Positions 1 to 10,081 of a DNA stretch of 16,308 bases are shown one piece after another. The stretch spans positions 1 to 16,308 of the forward strand of contig QMWA01000020.1 in assembly GCA_003661385.1 (NCBI GenBank), written 5' to 3'. The notes below the pieces were generated by a model. It ran no database searches. It saw only the letters and a program-made list of their open reading frames with translations, and was not told the origin of the DNA. Every line of letters begins with the position of its first letter. The first letter of the stretch is position 1. Both the position numbers and the translations under genes were made by a program. This stretch comes from Thermoproteota archaeon (GTDB lineage: Archaea > Korarchaeota > Korarchaeia > B14-G2).

Positions 1-400
<400 letters not shown>

Positions 401-508
401 TAAGGAGGCAACCTCTAAAGGCTGTCCAGGTCCACTTGTATACTTTGATGATACTCCCAATCCGGTGGGGTTGGGAGTTGAGCGCGAGCACGCTTATCTT
501 GTGCAGTG
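401..508 (+). other. 16S-23S internal transcribed spacer, no tRNA
   Basis: Short spacer between 16S and the 23S processing stem. It contains no tRNA-Ala, which many euryarchaeal spacers carry; its absence is usual in Thermoproteota. A perfect 8-bp hairpin is visible (ACTCCCAA at 453-460 with TTGGGAGT at 471-478), followed by a smaller GCAC/GTGC hairpin near 487-504. These probably organise precursor folding. The partner strand for a 16S processing stem would lie upstream of the window, so 16S release cannot be assessed. Confidence 0.85.
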
Positions 509-540
509 AGCGCTGCATACCCCCGCTTAAAGCTGGGTCT

Positions 541-541
<1 letters not shown>
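509..541 (+). other. 5' strand of 23S pre-rRNA processing stem, with BHB motif
   Basis: The 15 bases at 509-523 are exactly complementary to 3603-3617. Bases 524-527 (CGCT) pair with 3596-3599 (AGCG), and 531-541 pair with 3585-3595 with one G-U pair. Between these helices sit a 3-nt bulge UAA (528-530) on this strand and a 3-nt bulge AUA (3600-3602) on the other. A 4-bp helix flanked by two opposed 3-nt bulges is the canonical bulge-helix-bulge substrate of archaeal tRNA-splicing endonuclease. From the enzyme's usual behaviour, cleavage is expected between 529 and 530, releasing pre-23S that is normally circularised by RtcB-type ligation. Confidence 0.93.
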
Positions 542-3584
<3,043 letters not shown>

Positions 3585-3588
<4 letters not shown>

Positions 3589-3617
3589 CTCAGCTAGCGA
3601 TAGGGGTATGCAGCGCT
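3585..3617 (+). other. 3' strand of 23S pre-rRNA processing stem, with BHB motif
   Basis: Partner of 509-541: 3585-3595 pair with 531-541, 3596-3599 with 524-527, and 3603-3617 with 509-523. Bulge AUA is at 3600-3602, so the expected endonuclease cut lies between 3601 and 3602. The last base of this strand (3617) is directly followed by the first base of RNase P RNA (3618). The 3' trailer of 23S is therefore also the 5' leader of RNase P RNA. Confidence 0.92.
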
Positions 3618-3904
3618 GGGGAGTGGGTGGGGGGCAGCCCCTATTGGGGCTAGGAAACTCCGCCCACCGCTAGGAGGTGCGCTGGCGTAAGCCAGGGAGG
3701 CGAGAGCCTCCGGCTCCGCACAGAAACGACACAGCCTCCTTCAGATGCCGATGATATACTTTTGAGCATGAAGGAGTAGCTGGTGAAACGTGGTGGGGCC
3801 CGCACGGTGCAAGCCAGTTTCCCACGATGAGTTCCTAGTGAGTGGGAGGTTTGGTGCTTAGCCACATGCCCCCAGAACAGAAGGCGGGTTACTACCCACT
3901 CCCC
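3618..3904 (+). ncRNA. rnpB: RNase P RNA, archaeal type
   Basis: Catalytic RNA of ribonuclease P, which removes 5' leaders from pre-tRNAs. Ends are defined by a perfect 11-bp P1 helix (3618-3628 with 3894-3904). Conserved region I reads AGGAAACTCCGCCC (3652-3666), and conserved region V reads ACAGAAGGCGGG (3877-3888). Together they form the P4 core through CCGCCC and GGCGGG. The ACAGAAACGACA block (3720-3731) and the GGTGAAAC block (3782-3789) match the internal conserved segments. The 287-nt length is typical. Placement is unusual: it starts on the base after the 23S processing stem, with no room for its own promoter, and so is presumably co-transcribed with rRNA. Family assignment is by motif recognition, not a covariance-model score. 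Confidence 0.93.
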
Positions 3905-4012
3905 AATTTTGTTCAGCTCTATTGGCTAGCTGTTGGCTTCTGCAGCTTGTTAGGGGCCAGGAGGCGGCGCTGTGTGCTACCAGGTTAGGCAGAGCAGGGG
4001 CGTCTGGTAAGA
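3905..4012 (+). other. Intergenic region after RNase P RNA, nothing assigned
   Basis: It starts with AATTTTGTTC, a short T tract that may serve as a weak terminator for the rRNA-RNase P transcript. The rest (about 3915-4012) is GC-rich and hairpin-prone but matches no RNA family I recognise. It may be further trailer RNA. Confidence 0.4.
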
Positions 4013-4020
4013 CTTAATTA
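4013..4020 (+). promoter_or_regulatory. TATA-like element for the Lrp-domain gene
   Basis: CTTAATTA is centred about 26 bases before 4043, just ahead of candidate start codons GTG 4045 and ATG 4051. This suggests a leaderless or nearly leaderless transcript. Confidence 0.5.
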
Positions 4021-4050
4021 CCTGCTTAAGGTGTGGTTGCTGGTGTGCTG

Positions 4051-4272
4051 ATGAATGTGATCTTACTTCTCAAGGTAAAGGCTGGTAGGGAGGAGGTTTT
4101 GTCTGAGATCAGGAGACTTCCTGGTGTAGTTGAGTGTAATATGGTGTTTGGTATATATGATGCTGTAGTTGTCCTAGAGGGGGAGGAGAGGAAGGTAAGA
4201 GAAGCTATAGATAGTATAAGAGAGCTGCCTGGTGTTAGGATTAGGGAGGAACTTAGGGAGAGGCCGCTTTAG
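4051..4272 (+). CDS. Stand-alone Lrp/AsnC-type ligand-binding (RAM) domain protein
   Basis: Small protein of 73 residues if begun at ATG 4051. It matches the effector-binding RAM/SIAM fold of Lrp/AsnC regulators without a DNA-binding helix-turn-helix. Visible family features are the pattern LLLKVKAG.E.EVLSEIRRLPGV near the N-terminus, the GIYDAVVVLEG strand motif in the middle, and a repeated IRELPGV near the C-terminus. Such single-domain proteins oligomerise and bind amino acids or related ligands, sometimes modulating full-length Lrp proteins. The frame is open from GTG 4033, but ATG 4051 starts exactly where family members begin and fits the TATA spacing; GTG 4045 is the alternative. It stands alone, upstream of the initiator tRNA gene. 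Confidence 0.82.
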   Translation: MNVILLLKVKAGREEVLSEIRRLPGVVECNMVFGIYDAVVVLEGEERKVREAIDSIRELPGVRIREELRERPL

Positions 4273-4302
4273 CTGGCATGTGACTGTTCTCCTGTAGGAA
4301 AG

Positions 4303-4310
4303 TTTATATA
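4303..4310 (+). promoter_or_regulatory. TATA box of the initiator tRNA gene
   Basis: TTTATATA preceded by a purine-rich GGAAAG that could act as the TFB element. The usual 25-26 bp spacing places the transcription start at about 4332-4333, only three or four bases before tRNA position 1 (4336). The leader would be just (U)GGU. Confidence 0.8.
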
Positions 4311-4335
4311 CCGAATTGGGTGCAAGTATTATGGT

Positions 4336-4466
4336 AGCGGGGTGGGGTAGCCTGGTAACCCGCAGGGCTCATAAGCCCTGAGAGACCCTGAGATCGGTGT
4401 CCTATGGCTGAAGGTTCAAATCACCGAGGCGATAGCCTCGGTGTGAGAATCCACCCCCCGCTACCA
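4336..4466 (+). tRNA. Initiator tRNA-Met (CAU) with three introns
   Basis: The acceptor stem AGCGGGG (4336-4342) pairs with CCCCGCT (4456-4462), followed by encoded ACCA. The A1-U72 pair and three consecutive G-C pairs in the anticodon stem (GGG 4365-4367, CCC 4386-4388) are initiator hallmarks. The anticodon CAU is at 4370-4372. Intron 1 is 4374-4384 (11 nt, position 37/38), defined by helix CUCA/UGAG. Intron 2 is 4400-4413 (14 nt, 52/53), with central helix UCGG/CUGA and bulges UGU and AGG. Intron 3 is 4421-4449 (29 nt, 59/60), with central helix UUCA/UGAG, two AAU bulges and an internal 9-bp hairpin with a GATA loop. Removing all three restores the T arm GGTGG-TTCAAAT-CCACC and a 77-nt mature tRNA including CCA. 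Confidence 0.92.
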
Positions 4467-4526
4467 CAATGATGACTCCGAGCCTTCTGAGCTGTGATGA
4501 AGATCTTGAGTACTGAGTGGAGGCTT

Positions 4527-4862
4527 ATGAGGAGCGAGCTATCAACAGAGTTGCAGGAGGCTATACTAGAGCTTGCCTCTAAGGGAGATAGGGAGAAGCT
4601 TAAGAGAGCTGCTAAGAAGTTTGAAGAGGAGGGGGAGCTGAGTAGGGAGCTTAATGTGGTCTTATCTGCTCTCCTCAAAGACGATGGAGGAGCTTTTCTG
4701 AGGCAGTGTATTGAGCTAGGTGTTGAAAAGCATATTGAAGCTCTGAGCGAAGTGCTAAAAATCGCTTCACAGACAGGGGTTATGCAGGATGATGTGAGAG
4801 AGCTGAGAGTCTGGAGGGAGGTTCTCTCTATAGCTGCTAAGAGCTGTGGGACCTCAGCTTGA
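4527..4862 (+). CDS. Small predicted all-helical protein of unknown function
   Basis: I do not recognise this family. The product (111 residues from ATG 4527) is charged and almost wholly helical in appearance, with heptad-like stretches such as EKLKRAAKKFEEEGELSREL, and no cysteine cluster, signal peptide or membrane segment. ATG 4527 is preferred because GGAGG lies just upstream (4519-4523), though the spacing is short; in-frame GTG 4494 and ATG 4497 would add 10-11 residues. It lies about 60 bases downstream of the tRNA-Met gene with no clear promoter of its own, so it may depend on read-through. Its 3' end overlaps the convergent ATPase gene by 26 bases. Coding status is likely but unproven. 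Confidence 0.6.
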   Translation: MRSELSTELQEAILELASKGDREKLKRAAKKFEEEGELSRELNVVLSALLKDDGGAFLRQCIELGVEKHIEALSEVLKIASQTGVMQDDVRELRVWREVLSIAAKSCGTSA

Positions 4863-5937
4863 ACTTGAGGCCTACCTTCTCTATTATCCCTAGTGACACC
4901 ATCTCCTCCAGTAGCTCATAGGCCTCATTAGGGGGGAGTTTTAGTGCTCTGCTCGCCTGGATGTATGTGAATATGTTGGATCCAAACTTCTCCTCTAGCT
5001 TTCTGAAATATTCTTCATAGGGAGAGCCTTGAGCTAGGGTCTTCTCAAACCCTAGCTTGCTGACCACATAGTCTGCGTCTATTACAGCCTGTGAGTCGTC
5101 GCACACGTACAATGTGAGGAGCTTATGTAGTATCCTAAGAAGGTATCTTGGGTTGCCACTAGACTCTCTGTAAGCTATTCTGAGAGCTTCTGTTGTGAAG
5201 GGGAAGAGAGGCTCTCCTGTAGGCTTGATTCTGTATGCAGTCATCCTTTTCGAGACAACTTCCATCGCTTCCCTGAAGGTGAGAGGCCTTAGCTTCACTA
5301 CATGTGATATTTTCGCGTAGAAGTGTGGTGAGAGGGCTTTTATCTGCTCTGCTGTCCCTGGCGCACCAGCCATGAGGAGAGTTACATTGCAGCTCTCAAG
5401 AATTTTATGAAGCAAGTATAGGAACATGGAGGCTTCCTCCTTAACATGCATTATTGGCTTCTCTATCTCATCTATCTCTATAAGGCATGGAGATAGCTTA
5501 GCAAGCAAGCTTGCTATAGAACCCAATAGGTCGTCTGTTGACGAGAAAGGCGCCCTCAGCAAGGGGATCCTTAGCAGCATCCTCCTCTGCAGAGCTTCAC
5601 TGAGGACTGCCCTCAGCTTTAGCAGGTTCCTCCATGCCTCCTGGGAGTCTGCCTTTATGTAAACTGCAGTATATCCTGCTTCTGCAGCGATCTGTTTTAG
5701 GAGCAGGAGCCTCTCGGTCTTCCCATACCCAAAGGGCGCTGTGAGCAAGATTACAGAGGACAAACCTCCTCTCAAGCTCTTAATGACGAGGTCAGTCAAC
5801 GTACGGTCCTCCCGGAACCATATGTGAAGGTCTCTTATAGAGGAGCCTAATGCCTCACTTGACAGCTTGAAAAACGGATTACAAGCTAAGTTAGCTTTAA
5901 TGTAGTGCTGTAGGCCATCACTAATCATACAGACCAC
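4837..5937 (-). CDS. AAA+ family ATPase with C-terminal winged-helix-like region
   Basis: Cytoplasmic P-loop ATPase of 366 residues. Visible motifs are an NPFF segment near residue 20, Walker A APFGYGKT (67-74), Walker B CLIEIDE (151-157), a sensor-1-like LLMAGAPGT in the middle, and a sensor-2-like SGNPRYLLRILHKL in the lid domain. The last 60 or so residues (EAYELLEEMVSLGIIEKVGLKF region) look like a winged helix. This arrangement resembles Orc1/Cdc6-like and TniB/ExeA-like ATPases, but I cannot assign a specific role; it is not a clear Orc1/Cdc6. GTG 5937 fits a leaderless start from the TATA at 5961-5968; ATG 5928 is the alternative. It is divergent from the surface-protein gene and overlaps the upstream helical gene tail to tail. 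Confidence 0.78.
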   Translation of the reverse strand: MVCMISDGLQHYIKANLACNPFFKLSSEALGSSIRDLHIWFREDRTLTDLVIKSLRGGLSSVILLTAPFGYGKTERLLLLKQIAAEAGYTAVYIKADSQEAWRNLLKLRAVLSEALQRRMLLRIPLLRAPFSSTDDLLGSIASLLAKLSPCLIEIDEIEKPIMHVKEEASMFLYLLHKILESCNVTLLMAGAPGTAEQIKALSPHFYAKISHVVKLRPLTFREAMEVVSKRMTAYRIKPTGEPLFPFTTEALRIAYRESSGNPRYLLRILHKLLTLYVCDDSQAVIDADYVVSKLGFEKTLAQGSPYEEYFRKLEEKFGSNIFTYIQASRALKLPPNEAYELLEEMVSLGIIEKVGLKFKLRSHSS

Positions 5938-5960
5938 TCTGATAGGTGATTAGTGCCAAG

Positions 5961-5968
5961 CTTAAATA
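5961..5968. promoter_or_regulatory. TATA-like element shared by two divergent genes
   Basis: CTTAAATA read on plus, TATTTAAG read on minus. On minus it sits about 26 bp before GTG 5937 (leaderless ATPase). On plus it predicts a start near 5991, just before the AGGAGGAG Shine-Dalgarno (5997-6004) of the gene at 6013. One element may serve both directions in this 75-bp intergenic space. Confidence 0.5.
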
Positions 5969-6012
5969 CCACCCCAGTGAGGCATGTTATTAAAACAGGA
6001 GGAGACTTATAA

Positions 6013-6978
6013 ATGCTAGTCGACGCAAGAAAACCTGATTTTAGTTGGATGCTTCTGCTGATGCTAACATGCTTGCTGCTGGCTACCCCAGTCTATGGGC
6101 AGCAAGATAAGCAGGAGGAATATGACTACGTAGCTAACCAAGTAATTTATGTGACCAGCTTCACTCGCATATTAGTCGATTATGACCTACACTACAAGGG
6201 AGTAGCCGCTGAGATAACTGCTACAAGAATTAAACAGACGCCCAACTTTGAGAGAGAACTCTCTGATCTTGTGAAGAGCAGATACAACAAGGGCATTACC
6301 ATCGGTATCAGCGGAGAGGAGGCGAAGATGATCACGGCTACGGTTGATGATGTCTATGTTGAAGTTTACACAGGGGAAAGGACCTTAAGAATCAGCATCA
6401 AGATATCCCTTAAGACTGGGCTATCTGAGGCTGAGGAAGCAGGCATCAGAGCAGTGGTGCTGTACATGGAAGATAAGGCGATAAACCTCTTCCTAAACCC
6501 GAGCTTACTATTCACCTCGCTCATCAATAGGACACTGATTGTAGATAAGAGTATGTGGGCAGAGTTTGGGGCAATATACCCGATGTTTGCATACGAAACA
6601 AGCAAATACAGGGTTTATACGTGGCTGTACATGACGACAATAGATGTAGCTTACCAGTTTAGCGAAGTCGTCATAGTAAGAGACCCAGAGAAGCATAGCA
6701 GGATAGCTGGAGAGTTCAACATGGTTCTTGAAACAGCGAGGAGCATCTACTCGCAGCTTCCAGCTAGCGAGGCAAGCAAACTCAAGAGGAAAGTGTGGAC
6801 AGCTGAAGACAAGTACATGTACAGCTTCTCAAGCCTACCGAGGTACATAGATGAGATAGAAAAGAGCTTAGCCCCAAGGAGAAGCTGGGTAGATAGCAGC
6901 TATGTACTAGCTATAATAAACGTCATACTCGCTATGATAGCAGGTTATCAGGTTATTAAGATCAGAAAGAGAGAGTAA
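6013..6978 (+). CDS. Predicted secreted, C-terminally membrane-anchored protein, unknown function
   Basis: 321 residues; I do not recognise the family. A hydrophobic segment (WMLLLMLTCLLLATPVYG, about residues 12-29) looks like a signal peptide cleaved near VYG-QQ. A second hydrophobic helix near the C-terminus (about 299-315, VLAIINVILAMIAGY) is followed by the basic tail KIRKRE, giving a type I topology with most of the protein outside the cell. The ectodomain is rich in tyrosine and aliphatic residues with alternating strand-like patterns, then a helical section (about 230-290). It could be a surface-layer-associated or solute-binding component, but nothing shows this. The start is well supported by AGGAGGAG eight bases upstream. 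It is transcribed divergently from the ATPase gene. Confidence 0.8.
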   Translation: MLVDARKPDFSWMLLLMLTCLLLATPVYGQQDKQEEYDYVANQVIYVTSFTRILVDYDLHYKGVAAEITATRIKQTPNFERELSDLVKSRYNKGITIGISGEEAKMITATVDDVYVEVYTGERTLRISIKISLKTGLSEAEEAGIRAVVLYMEDKAINLFLNPSLLFTSLINRTLIVDKSMWAEFGAIYPMFAYETSKYRVYTWLYMTTIDVAYQFSEVVIVRDPEKHSRIAGEFNMVLETARSIYSQLPASEASKLKRKVWTAEDKYMYSFSSLPRYIDEIEKSLAPRRSWVDSSYVLAIINVILAMIAGYQVIKIRKRE

Positions 6979-6998
6979 TACGTTAGCAAGCCCTAAAG

Positions 6999-7005
6999 CT
7001 TATAG
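6999..7005 (+). promoter_or_regulatory. TATA-like element for the winged-helix regulator
   Basis: CTTATAG centred at 7002 places the transcript start at about 7028, which is the ATG itself. A leaderless mRNA is predicted. Confidence 0.55.
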
Positions 7006-7027
7006 CCACAGAAGATGTAGTGCTTTG

Positions 7028-7303
7028 ATGAGGCTTGAGGAGATATTCTCTTCCAGAGGGAGAGTTGTAGTCCTTAGGTGCGTATGTGAATGTGGCGGAG
7101 TCCACATATCAGAGGTATCAAGGAGAACAGGCTTAAGCTTCACTACGGTCAGGAGGCATCTTGAAGAGCTAAAAGACGAAGGGATCTTAGAGGAGATTTC
7201 GGTAGGTAGATCTAGGTTCTTTAGGTTAAGCAAGAGCGTTACAGCTGAGAGGATAAGAAGGTTCATGTTGAGCTTTGAAGACTCCAGAGACCATAAAATG
7301 TGA
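7028..7303 (+). CDS. Winged helix-turn-helix transcriptional regulator (ArsR/MarR-like)
   Basis: 91-residue DNA-binding protein. The helix-turn-helix is clear: HISEVSRRTGLSFTTVRRHLEELKDEGILEEI (about residues 25-57), followed by the wing GRSRFFRLS. This is the typical arrangement of small archaeal ArsR-type repressors. Cysteines near the N-terminus (CVCECGG, about 19-25) could bind metal or sense redox state, but the spacing is not a known sensor signature. ATG 7028 is chosen over the upstream TTG 7025 because it coincides with the predicted transcription start. It follows the surface protein by about 50 bases with its own promoter and converges on the clamp-loader gene, 11 bases away. Its target is unknown; the neighbouring surface-protein gene is a reasonable guess. 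Confidence 0.85.
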   Translation: MRLEEIFSSRGRVVVLRCVCECGGVHISEVSRRTGLSFTTVRRHLEELKDEGILEEISVGRSRFFRLSKSVTAERIRRFMLSFEDSRDHKM

Positions 7304-7314
7304 CTTTGCATTGT

Positions 7315-8274
7315 TTACATAGAACAAAGCGACGATACCAGGTAAGCAAGCTGAATGTCGTCAGAAGCCCCTTCGCTTATTCTAAAGTCGACATCAGCTA
7401 TTGTCTCTATTATCTTGAGCTTCTTCTCTGGCGGGATTGCTGGGCTAGCCACTATTTCACGATACATCTGCTTTAGAAGATCTGTTGAAGAAAGCCCTAC
7501 CTCGTAGAGGAGGTACTCAATGGCTTCTATCCCTTTCTTCAGGTCTTTCTCCTTAAATATCAGATCTATAACCTCTTTTACCTTTGCTGGGCTCACATAG
7601 CCAGCTAAATGATGCACATCTTCTATGGATGGAGCTGCAGTGGTAGATAGTAGTGCCTGTAGCAAGTTTATAGCTCTACGTAGGTCTCCCTCAGATATTC
7701 TAGCTACCTCCTCTAGGACATCTCTGCCCACATCGAATCCCTCCTGCTTGCTTATATAGGCGAGCCTTCCTATGATGTCCTCCAGGGACAGCCTAGAGAA
7801 CCTGAAGATTGCGCACCTAGACTGTATTGGAGGTATTATCTTGGACAAGTAGTTGCATGCCAGTATAAAGCGGCATGTAGATGAGTATAGCTCCATCATA
7901 CGTCTAAGAGCCTGCTGTGCATCAGCAGTAAGGTTGTCGCTTTCATCAAGGTGTATTATCTTGAAGCTAGCCCCACTTACAGAAGCTGTTCTGGCGAAGC
8001 TCTTTACCCTGGTTCTTATAGTGTCTATTCCACGCTCATCTGAAGCATTAAGCTCAAGGTAGTTCTCAGCAGCATGCTCTTCTCCAAATAGCTCGTTAGC
8101 CAAACATAGAGCTACCGTAGTCTTTCCAGTGCCAGGGGGGCCTGCAAATAGGAGATGTGGTATAGTCCCTCTCGACACAAACCCCTTCAGAGCAGCTATC
8201 ACTTCCTTGTGGCCACAGACTTCATCTAGTCTCCTAGGTCTGTACTTTTCTACCCACAGCTCAAGCTCTGCCAT
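7315..8274 (-). CDS. rfcS: Replication factor C small subunit (clamp loader)
   Basis: AAA+ clamp-loader subunit of about 319 residues that opens and loads the PCNA sliding clamp onto primed DNA together with the RFC large subunit (not in this window). N-terminal signature WVEKYRPRRLDEV. Walker A GPPGTGKTT (about 45-53), Walker B HLDESDN (about 108-114, where most relatives have DEAD), then TADAQQALRRMMELYS and the arginine-finger SRC motif in PPIQSRCAIF. A C-terminal oligomerisation domain follows. Length is normal for the family. ATG 8274 matches family starts and lies about 26 bp after TAATAAAG (8296-8303), so the mRNA is probably leaderless. The frame extends two codons further to TTG 8280. 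Confidence 0.97.
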   Translation of the reverse strand: MAELELWVEKYRPRRLDEVCGHKEVIAALKGFVSRGTIPHLLFAGPPGTGKTTVALCLANELFGEEHAAENYLELNASDERGIDTIRTRVKSFARTASVSGASFKIIHLDESDNLTADAQQALRRMMELYSSTCRFILACNYLSKIIPPIQSRCAIFRFSRLSLEDIIGRLAYISKQEGFDVGRDVLEEVARISEGDLRRAINLLQALLSTTAAPSIEDVHHLAGYVSPAKVKEVIDLIFKEKDLKKGIEAIEYLLYEVGLSSTDLLKQMYREIVASPAIPPEKKLKIIETIADVDFRISEGASDDIQLAYLVSSLCSM

Positions 8275-8295
8275 AACCAACCCCAGCTAGGAAAG

Positions 8296-8303
8296 CTTTA
8301 TTA
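8296..8303 (-). promoter_or_regulatory. TATA box for the clamp loader small subunit gene
   Basis: Read on minus: TAATAAAG, centred about 26 bases before ATG 8274. A leaderless transcript is predicted. Confidence 0.6.
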
Positions 8304-8318
8304 CTAGTAAGATAGGCT

Positions 8319-8327
8319 CTTTATTTA
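8319..8327 (+). promoter_or_regulatory. TATA box for the rpoN-rpsB-MEMO genes
   Basis: CTTTATTTA centred at 8323; the expected start at about 8349 coincides with ATG 8350 of rpoN. Confidence 0.65.
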
Positions 8328-8349
8328 GTTAACCCAAGGGATGAAAGCA

Positions 8350-8580
8350 ATGCTGTTCCCAGTACGCTGCTTCACCTGCGGCAAACTGATAGGAGACAAG
8401 TATGAGGAATATGTGAAGCTGATAGCTGAAGGGTATACTCCTAAGGAGGCTTTAGACGAGCTTGGAATAAAGAGATACTGCTGCAGGAGGCACTTCCTTA
8501 CGGATGTTGAGATAGCAAGAGAAGTCACGGTGTATTCTCTCGGCAGGAGGGAGGATTATGGCCGAGCAGGAGAGAGTTAA
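8350..8580 (+). CDS. rpoN: RNA polymerase subunit N (Rpo10/RPB10)
   Basis: Small zinc-binding subunit of archaeal RNA polymerase (not the bacterial sigma-54 factor of the same symbol). It reads MLFPVRCFTCG at the N-terminus, with the conserved CxxC, and RYCCRRHFL later, with the paired cysteines that complete the zinc site, plus the usual LDELGIKRYCC segment. Starting at ATG 8350 gives 76 residues and aligns with the family's M-x-x-P-V-R-C start. An in-frame ATG at 8341 would add three residues and is less likely given the TATA spacing. Its 3' end overlaps the start of the S2 gene by 23 bases, so the two are translationally linked. The C-terminal tail is a little longer than in typical relatives. 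Confidence 0.95.
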   Translation: MLFPVRCFTCGKLIGDKYEEYVKLIAEGYTPKEALDELGIKRYCCRRHFLTDVEIAREVTVYSLGRREDYGRAGES

Positions 8581-9184
8581 GGAATTTCTCGTCCCCCAGG
8601 AGCTATACCTGAGCGCTGGAGTACACGTAGGTACTTCAATAAAGTACAAGGACATGATGAAGTTTGTTTACAAGATCAAGGACAACGGTCTTGCGATACT
8701 AGACCTCAACAAAGTAGATGAGAGGCTTAGAGTCCTTAGCAGAGCTCTTGCAAGATACGGGCCAGATGAGGTGCTAGCTGTAACAGGAAGGATTTATGCA
8801 TTCAGGCCGGTGAAAAAGTTTGGAGAAGTTACTGGGATAAGAACTATGATTGGAAGAGTACTACCTGGAACTCTAACCAATCCAAGCTCACCCTCATACT
8901 GCGAACCTGAGGTGGTCTTCCTATCAGATCCTAGAGTAGACAGACAGATACATGAGGAAGCAGTTAAAATGGGAATACCAGTCTTTGCTCTCTGCGATAC
9001 AGATACATCAACAGCCTATATAGACCTCGTTGTCCCATGCAATAATAAGGGAAGGAAATCGCTCGCCCTAGTTTACTGGATATTGGCAAGGCAGGTCCTT
9101 AGAGAAAGGGAGGAAATAGGGCCGGAAGAGGATATAGGATATAAGTGGGAAGACTTCGTAACACAAATAGTTGGTGTGGAGTGA
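8558..9184 (+). CDS. rpsB: Ribosomal protein uS2
   Basis: Small-subunit ribosomal protein uS2, 208 residues, normal for archaea. Recognised by YLSAGVHVGTSIKYKDMMKF near the N-terminus, ILDLNKVDERLRV, the GRVLPGTLTNP segment and the DTDTSTAYIDLVVPCNNKGR stretch near the C-terminus. The start is secured by a strong Shine-Dalgarno (AGGAGGGAGG at 8545-8554) just before ATG 8558. It overlaps rpoN upstream by 23 bases and the MEMO gene downstream by one base (TGATG), indicating one transcript. The rpoN-rpsB-MEMO order is a conserved archaeal arrangement. Confidence 0.97.
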   Translation: MAEQERVKEFLVPQELYLSAGVHVGTSIKYKDMMKFVYKIKDNGLAILDLNKVDERLRVLSRALARYGPDEVLAVTGRIYAFRPVKKFGEVTGIRTMIGRVLPGTLTNPSSPSYCEPEVVFLSDPRVDRQIHEEAVKMGIPVFALCDTDTSTAYIDLVVPCNNKGRKSLALVYWILARQVLREREEIGPEEDIGYKWEDFVTQIVGVE

Positions 9185-10038
9185 TGATAAGATATCCAGC
9201 GGTTGCGGGACTCTTTTACCCAGGAGATGAAAAAAGCCTTAAGCAGGCTATAGAGCAGTGCTTTAAGGGAAGCAGGGGGCCAGGATGCATACCAGAGGTA
9301 AAGGAAAGCAAGCCTAGCACAGTGGTCAGCCTTATAGTACCTCATGCTGGCCTCCAGTATAGTGGAGAAGTAGCAGCACACAGTTATGCAGCTCTAGCAG
9401 AAGATGGAACACCACATACAGCAGTAGTAATTGGACCAAACCACACAGGGATAGGGGCGAGAATAGCGGTATCACCACATACAGCATGGAAAACACCATT
9501 AGGAGAGGTTAAAGTTGATACAAAGCTAGCTGAACAGGTAGTAAGTGAAGCAGCATACGCCGAGTTTGATGAGTTAGCACACGAAAGAGAACACTCCATA
9601 GAAGTCCAGCTGCCATTTCTGCAATATCTGTTCAAAGACCAGCTGAAGATAGTTGCAATAACTATGATGGACCAGTCTCTTACCGCTGCTAAGGACCTAG
9701 CTCAGGCTCTGGAAAGGACGCTGACACCAGGAGAACATGTCCTCATAGCCACCTCTGATCTGACACATTATGAGCCCCATGATGTAGCCGTCAGAAAGGA
9801 CTCTGAGGTAATAGACAGCATATTAAGGCTATCAGCAGGCGAGATAGTGGATGCAGCACGGAAGAGGGGATACACAGTATGTGGATATGGGGCTATAGCA
9901 ACAGCAGCACTTTACAGCCTTAAGAAGGGGGTAAAACGGGGGGAGCTCCTAAAGTACTCAACAAGCGGTGATGTTACAGGAGACCTCTATGCGGTAGTGG
10001 GCTATGCAGCTATAGCTTATAAGAAAGCCCAGCTCTGA
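9184..10038 (+). CDS. MEMO family protein (AmmeMemoRadiSam system component B-like)
   Basis: 284-residue member of the MEMO family, related in fold to class III non-haem iron dioxygenases. It begins RYPAVAGLFYPGD, as family members do. The presumed metal or active-site residues are visible: His54 in PHAGLQYSGE and His87 in IGPNHTGIG, then the EHSIEVQLPFLQ and SDLTHY motifs, and a cysteine in TVCGYGA near the C-terminus, matching the His/His/Cys set of human MEMO1. The substrate in archaea is not established. ATG 9184 overlaps the stop of rpsB by one base; the longer open frame upstream (from 9145) lies inside rpsB and is unlikely to be used. Confidence 0.93.
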   Translation: MIRYPAVAGLFYPGDEKSLKQAIEQCFKGSRGPGCIPEVKESKPSTVVSLIVPHAGLQYSGEVAAHSYAALAEDGTPHTAVVIGPNHTGIGARIAVSPHTAWKTPLGEVKVDTKLAEQVVSEAAYAEFDELAHEREHSIEVQLPFLQYLFKDQLKIVAITMMDQSLTAAKDLAQALERTLTPGEHVLIATSDLTHYEPHDVAVRKDSEVIDSILRLSAGEIVDAARKRGYTVCGYGAIATAALYSLKKGVKRGELLKYSTSGDVTGDLYAVVGYAAIAYKKAQL

Positions 10039-10081
10039 AGATCAAGCAGTCTTCCTCTACAACTCAATACGCAACTGCAAC

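Noticed and set aside
444-456. Box C-like TGATGA in the 16S-23S spacer, hinting at a C/D guide RNA
   Set aside because: The preceding base is wrong for a full RUGAUGA box and no CUGA D box follows at a suitable distance.
3909-4012. Possible additional ncRNA (5S, SRP or H/ACA) downstream of RNase P RNA
   Set aside because: No 5S or SRP signature, and no ACA box at a plausible 3' end; the hairpins are unremarkable for GC-rich sequence.
4336-4466. tRNA-Met read as intron-free with an odd long variable region
   Set aside because: This leaves no canonical T arm and a wrong anticodon loop size, whereas three BHB-type introns restore every canonical element.
8341-8349. ATG 8341 as the start of rpoN
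   Set aside because: ATG 8350 aligns with the family N-terminus and coincides with the start predicted from the TATA box.
9145-9183. Upstream extension of the MEMO gene from ATG 9145
   Set aside because: It lies entirely within rpsB in another frame, and ATG 9184 begins exactly at the family's conserved N-terminus.
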